Below are positions 33,445 through 45,013 of a stretch of 64,000 nt of DNA, piece after piece. The DNA is from Procambarus clarkii (lineage: Eukaryota; Arthropoda; Malacostraca; Decapoda; Cambaridae). The translations under genes and the position numbers were made by a program. The notes under the pieces were generated by a model. It had not been told where the DNA came from. It ran no database searches and saw only the letters and a list, made by a program, of their open reading frames with translations. The DNA is taken from the NCBI RefSeq assembly GCF_040958095.1, contig NC_091198.1:28373647-28437646 (forward strand), written 5' to 3'. How positions within the stretch are numbered: position 1 is the stretch's first letter; each line of letters opens with the position of its first letter.

Positions 33445-33852
33445 GTGAAAAGGGGCTGTGATGATCCTTGTCTGGAACGCGTAGGTGCAGGACCAGGATG
33501 TCCACCTCCCGAGGGTCGTGCGGCCCAGGCTCTGCTTCAGGTGGCTGGGGTCATTCATACCCTTGATGGGGTGGTTCTTCTCAGGTCCCGACCACGGCGG
33601 TCTCCGGGGTTGGAGGTCCCTGTGCCCTTCTTCACCACCTTCGAGGTCAACCCCAGAACTCACAGTTCCTGTGACGGCGCTGGAACCAATCGTATTGGTG
33701 TATGTCTTTCCATTGGAGACTTTCAGCGTCCTGGAGAGGGGGGACCTGCTGCCTGGGTAACAGCGTCTCCCCCCAATCGACCTACCCTGACTTTGCGCCC
33801 TGGTGAGGCCACTCCAGACCGACAACCAGAGCGCAACTCAATAGTCTCCTGA
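33445..33852 (+). CDS. Hypothetical ORF, second copy
   Basis: 135-codon frame matching 358-765 with two residue changes and otherwise silent differences. No ATG start, no known domain. See the first copy for alternatives. Confidence 0.25.
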   Translation: MKRGCDDPCLERVGAGPGCPPPEGRAAQALLQVAGVIHTLDGVVLLRSRPRRSPGLEVPVPFFTTFEVNPRTHSSCDGAGTNRIGVCLSIGDFQRPGEGGPAAWVTASPPNRPTLTLRPGEATPDRQPERNSIVS

Positions 33853-34105
33853 GACTGATGGATGCCTACTATATATTAGGAACATAATTTATTAACTTAT
33901 TAGGTTAGGTTAGGTAGGTTCAGTCATATATCTACGTTAGTTGTAACTCAAATTTAAAAAAGTTAACACATTCATAATGAAATGGATAGCTTTATCATTT
34001 CATATGAAAAAAAATAGTAAAATTGCGAAATTTAGGAAAACTTTGCTTATTAGGCAAATCGGGACTTGCATAGTAGGCCAAGTACTGCATTCTGGCTACT
34101 AGGTA

Positions 34106-34170
<65 letters not shown>
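33853..34170. repeat. TTAGG run and TA-palindrome arm, copy 6
   Basis: Matches 766-1030, then a TA run (34109-34167) directly joined to SINE S2. Confidence 0.75.
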
Positions 34171-35010
34171 ACTAAAAACTCACACCCCAGAAGTGACTCG
34201 AACCCATACTCCCAGGAGCAACACAACTGGTATGTACAAGACGCCTTAATCCACTTGACCATCACGACCGGACATAATGAGGTGATAGCCGAGGCTATTT
34301 GCACCACCCCACCGCCGGCACTCGGATAGTAATCTTGGGCATAGCATTTTACCAAATCACCTCATTCTTTGGGGCACACGTGAGGAACACAAATGTGAAC
34401 AAGCCTGAATGGTCCCCAGGACAATATGCAACTGAAAACTCACACCCCAGAAGTGACTCGAACCCATACTCCCAGGAGCAATGCAACTGGTATGTACAAG
34501 ACGCCTTAATCCACTTGACCATCACGACCGGACATAATGAGGTGATAGCCGAGGCTATTTGAACCACCCCACCGCCGGCACTCGGATAGTAATCTTGGGC
34601 ATAGCATTTTACCAAATCACCTCATTCTTTGGGGCACACGTGAGGAACACAAATGCGAACAAGCCTGAATGGTCCCCAGGACGATATGCAACTGAAAACT
34701 CACACCCCAGAAGTGACTCGAACCCATACTCCCAGGAGCAACGCAACTGGTATGTACAAGACGCCTTAATCCACTTGACCATCACGACTATGCCCAAGAT
34801 TACTATCTGAGTGCCGGCAGTGGGGTGGTTCAAATAGCCTCGGCTATCACCTCATTATGTCCGGTCGTGATGGTCAAGTGGATTAAGGCGTCTTGTACAT
34901 ACCAGTTGCGTTGCTCCTGGGAGTATGGGTTCGAGTCACTTCTGGGGTGTGAGTTTTCAGTTGCATATTGTGCTGTGGACCATTCAGGCTTGTTCGCATA
35001 TATATATATA
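34171..35010. repeat. SINE S2 array: three tandem units and one inverted
   Basis: Units of exactly 260 bp start near 34171, 34431 and 34691 in minus orientation (B box GGGTTCGAGTCAC, A-box-like GGTCAAGTGGATTAAGGCG on the minus strand). The third unit breaks at 34787 and a plus-strand copy folds back to about 34998. tRNA-derived features without a complete cloverleaf. Confidence 0.8.
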
Positions 35011-35021
35011 TATATATGCAA

Positions 35022-35230
35022 CAATGATCACAAAAACACTGATCCAAGTATGCAGAATAACCACATGTGAAAAAGAGAAAATGCTTAACGCGTTTTCGGC
35101 TAATTCGCCTTCATCAGAGCAAAGTAGAATGAAGATGACTACTCTTCATTCTACTTTGCTCTGATGAAGACGAATTAGCCGAAAACGCGTTAAGCATTTT
35201 CTCTTTTTCACATGTGGTTATATATATATA
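35022..35230. repeat. Hammerhead-like palindromic repeat, copy 4
   Basis: Imperfect arms (35053-35130 and 35142-35220). The right arm has CTGATGA at 35161-35167, a mismatched stem II (GAC/GCC), GAAA and CGCGTT. Counterpart of 2756-2965. Confidence 0.7.
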
Positions 35231-35234
35231 TATA

Positions 35235-35695
35235 TGATGCACAACTTGCCTAAACATGCAAATGAAGTTATACAACTTTAGAACACTTTCCCACCAGGAG
35301 ACTCGAACCCTAGCCAGCACATAAGCCTTCCAGCAACTGGCATAACAGGTACGCCTTTAACCCACTGCACCATGCTCAGACCCTTAAAAGAGATGGTAAT
35401 TTCAGGGTATTTCAACACCCCAAAGATTACCACCTCCCAAGGCAACTAGAGCAAGTGATGGGTCACTTATGTTTTTCATCTCGTCCCTGTTAATATGGGA
35501 GAACTCTGTGTCTATGCTTGATGCACAACTTGCCTAAACACACAAGTGAAGCTATACAACTTTAGAACACTTTCCCACCAAGAGACTCGAACCCTAGCCA
35601 GCACAGAAACCTTCCAGCAACTGGCATAACAGGTACGCCTTTAACCCGCTGCACCACGCTCAGACCCTTAAAAGAGATGGTAATTTCGGGGTATT
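35235..35695 (-). repeat. SINE S1, two tandem copies
   Basis: S1 units at 35235-35412 and 35518-35695, separated by about 105 bp of unique sequence that is absent from the single-unit locus at 2971-3148. Confidence 0.7.
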
Positions 35696-35704
35696 TAAAC
35701 ACTG

Positions 35705-35990
35705 TGAAATTCTGCTCCACAGCTGTGTATCGTGACTTTGTCGGCCGCAATGACGGGAGGACGTTGACTCTGCCTGAGGGTGGTTGTTCGGTGGAAGTGT
35801 CGGTCAGGTGCAGTGAGACTACCTATGTGGCAGTTCATGGTGCTCCCTTTGAGTTCCCAGACTCCCTTCTCCAGTGTCACTTTACCCGGGTCTTGAGTGT
35901 CCGGATGAATGCAGTTTCCTCTGGGCGGAGGAAGGGTATCCCGTATGGGACCCTCATTGTGGTGCTGCGCTTGAAGGATCCAGTCCCCTC
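35705..35990 (+). pseudogene. G gag-like fragment, duplicate of 3157-3442
   Basis: Same truncated gag piece with VYRDFVGRNDG (closer to G-A than the first copy, which has VYPDF). It ends at the same insertion point, TGTCAG. Non-functional. Confidence 0.75.
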
Positions 35991-36916
35991 TGTCAGAAAC
36001 GCCGACACCATTTAATAATATTACATACAATAGCCAGATAATATTGCTGCTGTGTTGTATACACAAGTTACCCATAGAAAATGTAGCTTGTAGTGGAATT
36101 TTTCGTCAATAGAAAACGGGATATCATTGCCACATAGTACGATAAATTCACCAGCTATTCTGTTGGGAATTATTCTTAAATGCTGTAGTCTTTGGACTTT
36201 TAATATCATAATGATCCGGTTCGAAGTACCATATAATGTGGGAACCAACTTGTGAGATTTATATTTATTTAATTTATGAGAATTTTTATAGAGTTTATAT
36301 TTACGTTAATTTAAATATTTCGATAGCAATTTGTATGATGTTAAGTGGACTGTATTTCTGCAATATTTCTCACAAATCGATCCTTACACATTAGGGGGGT
36401 TTATATTAAATTTATATATATGCAGCCAATCAAACTACAGTATTAACTACAAATATTAGTAAATAAATTGGAGGTGCCTTGTCTTATTGTACAGCAAGCT
36501 TAGTACACCAGATATAACTAGGATGTAGACACCAAATTATCCTCATGTGAGGCTAGCTTCCATCACCCATAGTAACTGATATACCAAGATTAATTCTTGC
36601 TACCTCTCCTTGTTCCTGTCAAAGCACAGTAGCTGTAAAGTCGGAATCCTAATATACGACAGCTTATCAGAGAAAACACTGTATATTATATGATAAGGAC
36701 CATGGCTTAATCATGTGTGTTGAGTCGATCGTTCGTGTTCTAGCCAGAAATAATTCTTTCTAACATAACATTACTGGCCAATAATGACTTAGATAAGATT
36801 TCGGAAAGACACTCCTCTTGTGGTTGTTGACAGCGTGTTGATGATGGTAGAAGCACTAATTTGATCTCCATAACACTTCGTCCAAGAGAAATTATAGGAG
36901 CCGAACTCGCTCCAAG
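35991..36916 (+). repeat. Third direct-repeat unit and truncated insertion
   Basis: 35991-36212 is the about 210-bp direct repeat. The rest follows 3665-4375 closely and stops at 36916 in the inverted-repeat arm, where C1q-B-related DNA starts. No gene. Confidence 0.75.
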
Positions 36917-37105
36917 TGTGTCTGAAGGTGCATAAGATTGTTAAATGTGTTTAGATTTGTTGTTAAAAGTTACTAAATAAATGGAATCTTTATTTTATGT
37001 GTTGCTTGGCAGTATACTAAAACTTTAGATAAGACGAGTTTTCTAGTGTTTATATCAGCAGTTTTAATTATTACACTGCGTGACTTTAGATGATGTATTG
37101 AACAG

Positions 37106-37344
37106 ATGGCCGTAACCCTGATCTGGATGGGACTTGTGGGTCTCCTAGCAATGGGTATAGACTCTGAAGAACACTACACTTTCAATACTCTTCACAATGA
37201 GACTGGATCCCTCGCCATCGTCTCTACTAACACCTCTACAAAACGTCAGAGGGACGTGGGGTGAGTAGATCTCCCAGCTCCGTAATTACTAAATTGTACC
37301 GTTATTATTTTTTCCATTTTACCTATGATTCTCATGTGTGAACA

Positions 37345-37388
<44 letters not shown>

Positions 37389-38428
37389 TCTTCCCCTAGG
37401 CCTCGTGTGTCCTTCAACGTGAAGAGAGCTACAGATAAACTAACCGCCGTCGCTCACGTTCATTTTCAGGTAAGACTCGATAATTTGAGTCTTGATAGGT
37501 CTAGCAGTGTACTGTAACAGAATTTGTTAAAATGTACGCTACTTGCGTTTCAGTTGATGAAAATGTAATTTATTTGTGGCATTTATACACACGCTACAGG
37601 GACTTTAACTTGCAAAATCTTCGTACCACTAGAGTAAAATAAGGGGGGGGGGGTTCTTTAACGAGGTTAGCTGAAAAGGTTAAACAAAATTAAAACCTAC
37701 TGTATAATGCACGGTAAGTTTGTATACTTGCACCACTTGACTCCTCTTAAGTTTAAACCCAAGACGGTGTAGTATTATTCCCTAAACTAGTAAATTAGGT
37801 GTTACCCCTCTACCTTCCCCCCCCCCCCTTGTTTATGGTCAACAGTCCTTACCTGCAGCTCTTGATAGAAACATTATAAACTGTTCTGCATTTAAACGTC
37901 TCTAGACTAGTCACATTCTGTCCTAGACTTCTCAAATTATTCTAAGACTATAAATTTTTAATGTAATTATTGAACTTCCTAGATATTCTAGAGGAAACAA
38001 TAGTTAACTTCCTTTACTACAGGAAGTGGTGACCAACACAGGAGGCGGTTGGGACAATACAACCAGCGAGTTCGTAGTTCCTGTTGCAGGACGTTATTTA
38101 TTCATTTTCGGCGCTATTAGTGACCAGACCAGCAACTTTGCGTGAGTAGCAAACGCCCAACGTTATGAAGTGCTGAAACGAATAAGTGTGCATACAATAT
38201 TATTTCAAATTTACACATGTTTGCAGACTGTCTTTGACCAACAATGGCGTGAATAGGGCGACTGCTTACGCGACAACCACCACCTTGGAATACGCCTCCA
38301 CCTCGGTGACCCTGGACCTCTACACACTTGACAGGATATACTTACAGTTGCAGCAGGGCAGGATACACGAAAGGCCGGGCGAAGAAACCTTTACAACCTT
38401 CGTGGGTTATCTTCTCGTCCCCTGGTAA
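37106..38428 (+). CDS. Secreted C1q-domain protein, copy B (open frame, promoter lost)
   Basis: Exons 37106-37260, 37400-37469, 38023-38141 and 38227-38428, with GT-AG introns in the same phases as copy A, give 181 codons without stops. Signal peptide 1-17, N-glycosylation motif NET, furin-type KRQR at 46-49, C1q domain 53-181 with F92-x5-G98-x-Y100-x-F102-x-F104 and C-terminal GYLLVPW. About seven residues in exon 1 differ from copy A. Upstream, homology to the C1q-A locus starts at 36921: only some 8 nt of the 5' UTR exon remain and its donor is GTGCAT instead of GTGAGT, so the normal promoter and first exon are gone. Expression would need a new promoter. Confidence 0.75.
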
Positions 38429-39425
38429 AAGTCTGTTTGATGTGAGGTGCCTTTATTCCGACTAAATTAATTTGTGCCTTGTGTTAATTTTACTAAGTTC
38501 GTTCCCATTGCTTGTTTATCCTGTATCGCTAGTGCTCAAATCTTTAGCAAAGTTTCAAATGAAACTTGGAGGGGAACTGGGCTGAAGTTCATAAAGATCT
38601 TGTATGTATGAATAGAATGCTTAAACATTAAACTACTGTAACTAATTGATCATGTCTTGACGCAAGTTAACCATATGTAATGCTAACTAGTCGGTCTTTC
38701 ATGTTTCCCAATGTAAAGAAAAATAGTTAGTCTTTACTCTAACCTACAAAGGCCCCAATAGTGGGCAGTACATCTAAATCGCGAGCCGTTAACATTTTCT
38801 AGTAAAATTTGTCTTTGTATAACAAGTACGAACGAAATCCTACCTACTCTGTAGGATGAAGAGTTGGGTCAACATGCGTGACTCTTCCAAAACTAAAAGA
38901 AACGTAACTTGTGTGAATAAATCCACAAGGGCCATGACGAGGATTCGATCCTGCGTCTGGGAGCATCCCAAACACTGCCTTAATTTACTGAGCTACGACA
39001 GGGTAAAAGCACTGGAACCTAGGTTCTACTGAAGTTGCTGGATCCCATAACCTCTCAGAGGCACAAACCAGGATTTTACAAAACTCCCCCTTGCACCTGA
39101 GCCATGTCAATAGGCAGTTAGGCCTGCCATAGAAGAGGGATATGTCAATAGGCCTGCCTCCCCTAAGGCAGTGTCTGGGATGCTCCCGAACGCAGGTTCG
39201 AATCCTCGTCACGGCCCTTGTGGATCTGTTCATTTGATGCATCACGTTACTGTGATTGTGTAATAGTAACTTGTATATTCTTTCCCCCTCGCTATTTCTT
39301 CCCCCCCCCCCCCCACCCCTATTCCTTGCTCAACACTACATTTGAGCATGCTTACTGGGATCCAGAGGAGCCTCCCTAGTAGTTTAAAGAACGATAAAAT
39401 GCAAGGAACTTTTACATTAAAACTT
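38429..39425. repeat. C1q-B 3' flank with SINE S3 pair
   Basis: Conserved with the C1q-A flank: AT-rich sequence, minus-strand S3 (38919-39003), plus-strand S3 half (39164-39240), C-run (39300-39314). No gene. Confidence 0.65.
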
Positions 39426-39758
39426 GGCTATACCCAGCCACATGTTGCTGTGGCTCGGCTATGTGTGGGAGTTTGAAACACGGCACCTGTCCTTCCCACA
39501 ATTCCCCACTCCACCTCGTCCTCCCCCGCCACCCCATTCCAATGTGTTCGAAAGTGATATGATCCCATCACTGAAAAAAAATAAGAATAAACTTCAGGGG
39601 GGGGGGGCAGAGTTGGAGGGAACAAACTATACAAAAGAAATAAATTATATTGTGACACGGCTCAATGACTATGTAATCTCGAAAGAAATGATTAAAAAAA
39701 AAAAAATTCTAAATTTAACCAAGCAATCGGAAAGGTTGAAATGGCATAGAAATATGGT
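39426..39758. other. Unique sequence, unoccupied relative to C1q-A
   Basis: Continues past the point (about 39478) where the C1q-A and C1q-C loci carry an R-like tail, so it shows the site without that insertion. Contains a G run (39598-39607). No gene. Confidence 0.5.
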
Positions 39759-40256
39759 GCCTTCTTTTGATAATTACTTACTTACTTACTTAGTCCCGCT
39801 TCGTGGGCCAAATACTTGTTATCTCCTGCCTCTTGATTCTGCGCCTCTTGACGATTTCTCCCTTCATAGGCACATTGTTGATTTCGTGGACGGCCGTCAC
39901 CTTCAACCCCACTTGTCTCGGTACATGTGTCGTTCCTGCTCCTCTTCAGGATGCAGCTTCCCACTCGGCTGCCTTATCCTGCCTTGGCGAGATCCCTGTT
40001 CAGGTCTCAAAGAACGCTCGGTTGAAGGCCAGTGTTGGCACTGTTCTCCTCCCGCCCCAATGTTGCGACCGGTGTTCGGAATCTGCAGGACTACCACGAT
40101 GATAATCGGCATATCCTTGATGCCCAAGGCCATTCTGTCCTCCAGGTACTGTTTTTACTAGTCCCTCTCGTGGTCGTCGCCGTCAACCCGTTTGGGTAGG
40201 GAAGATTTCCTTTCATGGTAGGACCCTTCCATCCTCTGTCATTCTTGCTGGTGCAG
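39759..40256 (+). mobile_element. R tail with an inserted gag fragment
   Basis: 39759-39795 is an R 3' end (GGTGCCTTC, then GATAATTACTTACTTACTTACTT). At 39796 an R gag fragment begins (GTCCCGCTTCGTGGGCCAAA) and runs to about 40250 with stops and indels, then meets the 5' end of R3. The fragment encodes part of the gag region before the knuckles. Confidence 0.7.
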
Positions 40257-40410
40257 ACCCCCTCCCAATCCGGCCCGTTGGCGCCGTGAGAAGGGCTTAG
40301 TAGACGGCTGCCGAAGTGTGATGCTCCACGGGACAGTCCTCTGTCCTTTTCTAGCCTTGTGCTCCTGCTGCTATCCTCTCCAATTGTGCTGAGCATCTTT
40401 TCCTTTTCCT

Positions 40411-40683
40411 TTGTTTAGTTTTTCTTCCCCCTCTTCTCCTATCTGCTTGCCGTTTCCTGCCGACCTTTTGCTTGTTTTGGTTATTCCCTTGGACTTCTTC
40501 TATTTTGACGCCCGGGTGCTTGAGGAGGCATACTCTTGCACCCGTAGAACTGTAGTACCCGACGTCGAGAGCGAGGGGAACCTTTTATTGCCAATCCCCC
40601 TTTCGTCACTGAACCCGATCTCGACGGACTGTCGGTTTCTTAAGGTGGCGTTTGTGGGGCGTATACTCACGACGCACCCCTAG
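40411..40683 (+). other. Open stretch in the R3 5' UTR
   Basis: Matches the C-terminal 62 codons of the R4 upstream ORF (DFFYFDARVLEEAYSC, RILTTHP) with several residue changes. No ATG in frame. The ORF, if real, is not functional here. Confidence 0.2.
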
Positions 40684-40793
40684 GAGGCCCCGACAAGATC
40701 GGCGATAGCTTCTTGTTGGGTGTCCTGCCTCTAATAGTGGCTCCATGGTGGGTGTGGGGGCACATTCGTGAGTGAATTCTACTTTTCGTCAAG

Positions 40794-42710
40794 ATGATAA
40801 CCCCTGTTTCGGCTGCTTCTGGCTTACCTTCTCAGGCTCGTGGGGTGGGCGACCAAGCCCCCGAGTCGGTCCGTATTGGAAGACCGGGCTCTGTAGCCGC
40901 CGCTGCATTGGGCCCCGACCTTGCTCCTCCTTTGGCCTCTCTGACTCCTTCCCCTGGCCCCCCTCTGGTTGGGTCGAGACCCAAGCCCCCAGTGGTGACT
41001 ACCTCGTCCCCTGGCGCGGCTCCTCCTCTAGTTGTAACTACTGCGCCTTTTAACCCCTCTCTCTCTGGGGGTTCTCACCGCCGTCCTCGTCACGGCCGCC
41101 CTCGCTCGCTTCCTTCCAGTTCTGCTACCTATCAAGCCTTGTTTGGTCCCGCTTCGTGGGCCAAATATTTTGATCTCCTCCCTCTTGATTCTGCGCCTCC
41201 TGACGATTTCTCCCTCCATCGACATCTCATTGATTCCGTGGATGCCTCCATTACTTTCAACCCCACTCGTCTCGGTACACGTGTCGTTGCTGCTCCTTCT
41301 CAGGATGCTGCTTCCCGCTTGGCTGCCTTATCCTGCCTTGGCGAGACCCCCGTTCGGGTCTCGAAGAACGCTCAGTTGAATGCCAGTGTTGGCACTATTT
41401 TGCTCCCGCCCCATGTTGCGACCGGTGTTCGGGACCTGCGCGACTGCCACGACGATATTCGACATATCCTCGCTACCCAGGGCCATTCTATTCTCCAGGT
41501 GGACACGTTTACTCGTCCCCCTCGTGGTAGTCGCCGTCAACCCCTCCGGGTTGTGAAGATTACCTTTGATGGTAGGACCCTTCCACCCTCTGTCATTCTT
41601 GCTGGTGCCAGGTGCTCTGTCCAGGAGTACATTCCTTCTCCTCGGCTCTGCAACAAGTGCTGGAGGTTTGGGCATGGTGCCCTCCGCTGCTCCGGGACTG
41701 TCTCTCTCTGTCCTTTGTGTGGTGGCGAAGGTCGCTCTAAGTCGGAGTGCACTTCTCCCCAGGCTCGTTGCCTCAACTGCGGTGAGGCCCATCCTACCTT
41801 CTCCCGTGCGTGTGTCCATTACAAGCTTGAGGCAGCCGTCCTCAACCTGAAGCACCGGGAGCGTTTATCTTTTCCTGAGGCGAGGCGCCAGGTTCGCCGG
41901 CTCCCGCCTTATGCTAATATCTCTTATGCTCGCGTGTTGCGCTCTTCCTCTCTTCGTCCTTCCCGCCTTCCTCAGACTCACAACCGTTTCCGGGCCTTGG
42001 ACCCTGATGCGCCCACTGCCCCCTCCTCTGTTCCTTTGGGTTCTCTCCCGAAGGATCCTCCTCCTGGTCCTCTGTCTGGGGTTCCCCTTCCTTCTACCCG
42101 GTCTGTCGTGTCTTCTGTGTCTGCTTCCTCGTCCCCCTCCGATCCTCCTTCCCACCCTCTTCCTCCATCTATCGGCTCTTCCCACCGCCTGTCGGTGCGG
42201 GCGGATGTCCATCGCTCTCCTAACGGCCGTCGTGTGTGCTCTCGTTCGGCTTCTCCTGTTGAGACACTGGAATCCGTTGCCCGGTACGTAGTTGCTGGGA
42301 CACCGGTCTCTTTAAGTCAGAAGCGTAAGCCTGGCTCCTCTCCTTCCTCTTCCCCGGCGGGTAAGAAGGCTTCGCTTTCTTCCTCAGCTCCTCCTTCTGG
42401 CTCTGTTGCTCCTTCCCCTCCCGTTTCAGTGCTTGCGCCCCCTGTTCCTGCTATGGAGGTTTCTTTGGCCCCTGCTTCCCTTTCGGTTGCTGCTCTTGCT
42501 GGGGTGCGCTCCCCTCTTTCTACTCCCCCTCTTCCTGCTGCTGTCCTTGACTGCTTCTCTCCGTTGTCTCCTCCTCTTCCTCCTCCTCCGGACCCTGCCC
42601 GCCCACCTCTGATCTGTTCTCCCGTTTCCTTCCCTCCGTCTTTGCATAGTTTACCCATGCCCCCTAACCCTGACTTTGCTGACCCTGATCCCGACCCTGA
42701 TATTCTTTAA
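40794..42710 (+). CDS. R3 ORF1: gag-like protein, intact, 638 aa
   Basis: ATG (AAGATGATAACC) to TAA after DPDIL, without interruption. N-terminal about 100 residues are Pro/Ser/Ala-rich. Residues 100-285 form the conserved core (FGPASWAKYFDLLPLDS, FSLHRHLIDSVD, VSKNAQLNASVGT). Knuckles: CNKCWRFGHGALRC from residue 286, CPLCGGEGRSKSEC from 306 (its zinc-binding His is Arg, unlike the other copies), CLNCGEAHPTFSRAC from 326. A 290-residue Pro/Ser tail follows. It binds element RNA as an RNP in related LINEs. The H to R change suggests it is no longer fully functional although open. Confidence 0.8.
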   Translation: MITPVSAASGLPSQARGVGDQAPESVRIGRPGSVAAAALGPDLAPPLASLTPSPGPPLVGSRPKPPVVTTSSPGAAPPLVVTTAPFNPSLSGGSHRRPRHGRPRSLPSSSATYQALFGPASWAKYFDLLPLDSAPPDDFSLHRHLIDSVDASITFNPTRLGTRVVAAPSQDAASRLAALSCLGETPVRVSKNAQLNASVGTILLPPHVATGVRDLRDCHDDIRHILATQGHSILQVDTFTRPPRGSRRQPLRVVKITFDGRTLPPSVILAGARCSVQEYIPSPRLCNKCWRFGHGALRCSGTVSLCPLCGGEGRSKSECTSPQARCLNCGEAHPTFSRACVHYKLEAAVLNLKHRERLSFPEARRQVRRLPPYANISYARVLRSSSLRPSRLPQTHNRFRALDPDAPTAPSSVPLGSLPKDPPPGPLSGVPLPSTRSVVSSVSASSSPSDPPSHPLPPSIGSSHRLSVRADVHRSPNGRRVCSRSASPVETLESVARYVVAGTPVSLSQKRKPGSSPSSSPAGKKASLSSSAPPSGSVAPSPPVSVLAPPVPAMEVSLAPASLSVAALAGVRSPLSTPPLPAAVLDCFSPLSPPLPPPPDPARPPLICSPVSFPPSLHSLPMPPNPDFADPDPDPDIL

Positions 42711-42733
42711 CGTGCTCTGTTGCTCTTTCGCCT

Positions 42734-44986
42734 TTGTTTCTTCCTTGTTCTCTGTTTTTGTCCTTTCTCTTCTCGTCGTTGTCCATTCTTCAATGGAACG
42801 TTCGAGGTTATTACGCCAATTTCCTCGAACTACAACTTCTGATTTCGCGGTTTTCGCCCCTTTGTGTCTGTCTCCAGGGGCCAATGCTTGGTGCTCGTCC
42901 TGGTCGTTTTCGTGGCTATTCCTTTCTCTCCCCCCCCCCCCAAGCCATTGCTGGGGCTTCTAATTCTTCTGCTCTATTGATTCGGGCTGATGTTCCCTTT
43001 GTTCCTTTACTTTTTCCTTCGCCTCTCCATTGTTCTGCTGCTCGTATCTTTGTGGGGAAATTGTACACAGTTTGTTCCATTTATCTCCCCCCGAGTGTCC
43101 CGCTCTCTCTTCCTGATTTGAAACACCACCTAGACTCCTTGCCGGAGCCTGTGCTCCTGCTGGGTGACTTCAATTGTCGTCATTCTCTTTGGGGTGATGT
43201 TCTGACGAATACCCAGGGTCGCCTCCTTGAGCCGTTTCTCCTCTCTTCTTCCCTGTCTCTTCTGAATTCTGGTGAGCCCACTCATTTGGACTCTCGGACT
43301 CGCACCCTTTCTTGTCTTGATCTTTCTCTCTGCTCTTCTTCTCTTTACTTAGATTTCACGTGGCAGGTTCTTGATGACCTCCATGGAAGTGATCATTTCC
43401 CCATCCTTGTTTCCTTTTTCTCTTTTCGCCCTTCCCTCTCTTTCCCTAGGTGGCAGTTTGCTAAGGCAGACTGGACCCTATTTACCCTCAGTGCTGCTCT
43501 CTCTGACCTCTCCCTTCTGCCTCTCTCTCGCGCTCTCCTCCTTTTTCATGACACTGTCTTCAACCCTGCCCTCCGCTCTATTCCTCGCTCTTCCTCTCGG
43601 GGTCCACGGAAGTGCGTTCCCTGGTGGAATGCGGACTGTGCTCGGGCTGTCCGCTGTAAGCGTGCAGCCTGGAAGAGGCACCGCCATAGGCAGACGACCG
43701 ATTCTTTTCTTTTCTTTCAGAAAGCGAGTGCGGTGGCTTGTAGGACCATCCGTATGGCTAAACGTAAATGTTGAGCATCTTATATCTCTACCATCACGTC
43801 CGAAACTCCTCTGCCGCAGATCTGGAAGCGTATCCACAAGATAGCGGGTAAGTTCGTTCCCGATTTTTCACCGGTCCTCCACCTCCGTGGTACACTTGAG
43901 GCGGACCCGTTGCAGGTCGCTACCGAACTGGGTTCCCATTTTTCTTCTGTTAGCTCTGGTATTCATCTTCCCCAATCTTTCGTTCTTCATAAACCTGTCC
44001 TTGAGTCTCGTACTTTAGATTTTTGCACTCGTCTTCGACTACCCTATAACTATCCCTTCTCTCTCTCTCTCTGAACTTTGTTCTGCCCTGGCCCTCTGCG
44101 GTTCTACGGCGGCGGGCGCCGATGGTATTCATTATGAAATGCTTCGCTATCTCCCTCCGTGCACGTCTCAGTATTTACTGAGTTTGTATAATCGGATCTG
44201 GGAGTCGTCGTCAGTCATTGAGGACTGGCTCGATGCCGTTGTCCTCCCTGTTCGCAAATCGGGGTCTCTGGGAACTTCCTCTAAGGACTTTCGCCCTTTT
44301 GCCCTCACAAGTTGTGTCTGCAAACTTTTTGAACATATGGTTAACGTTCGTCTGATGTGGTTCCTGGATCACCATCACCACCTCTCCCATTCTCAATTTG
44401 CTTTCCACAAGTGCCACAGCACGACAGATGTCCTGGTGAACTTGGAGGTCTATATTCGTACTGCTTTTGCTGCGAAGATCTTGCGAAGAAGATTTGCTGC
44501 GAAGGTTGTTGCCGTCCTTTTTGACCTGGAAAAGGCTTTCGACTCCATTTGGCGATATCATATTCTATCCCAGCTTCATTCTTTTGGCCTTCATGGTCAT
44601 CAACCTCTCTTTCTCCTCAGCTTCCTCTCTCGTCGTTCCTTTCGGTTGCGACTTGGTACCGCTCTCTCTGCCTCTTTTCAGCACTACGAAGGTGTGCCCC
44701 AGGGTAGTGTTCTGAGCACTACTCTTTTTCTGGTTGCCCTCAATGGTCTTCTTTCCTCTCTTCCTTCGGGCGTCTTCTCCGCTCTCTAAGTCGATGATCT
44801 TACCCTTTGCTGTCAGGGTGATGATTTGCCTCAACTTTAACTTGCGATTGATGCCGTGTCGTCTTGGGCCACCGATCATGGCTTCAAGTTCTCTACTACT
44901 AAGTCTTGTGCCTTGACTTTTACTCGGAAATGGGTTGTTCTTCGTCCCTCTTTGTCAATTTATGGTCATCCTCTTGAGTACAAAGA
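42734..44986 (+). pseudogene. R3 ORF2: endonuclease and partial RT (broken)
   Basis: Open for 346 codons over the endonuclease (LQWNVRGYYANF, LLLGDFNCRHSLWGD, GSDHFP) to a TGA (Trp in other copies) near 43772. RT fragments follow (44139-44789) with an in-frame 15-bp-scale insertion near 44480 (FAAKILRRRFAAKVVAV), LFDLEKAFDSIW and PQGSVLS. The Tyr of the YVDD box is TAA (44787-44789). A deletion follows at about 44830, and the copy ends at 44986 before RNase H. Confidence 0.85.
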
Positions 44987-45013
44987 TTCAAAAACGAACA
45001 AAAAAACATAAGA
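44987..45013. other. Junction between oppositely oriented R copies
   Basis: About 25 bp of A-rich filler (AAAAACGAACAAAAAAACAT) joins the 3'-truncated R3 to R3', which has lost its last RNase H codons and 3' end. Both partners are broken internally, so this is a rearrangement, not two normal insertions. Confidence 0.75.

Larger units (their letters stand above)
40257..44990 (+). mobile_element. R3: 3'-truncated R retrotransposon
   Basis: A complete 5' end (about 40257), 5' UTR, intact ORF1 and a broken ORF2 that stops after the RT palm at 44986, where an inverted copy (R3') takes over. It is more diverged from R1/R4 than those are from each other. Confidence 0.8.

Noticed and set aside
34171..34787. 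CRISPR-like array of three repeats
   Set aside because: 260-bp units with no spacers, in a eukaryotic repeat context.
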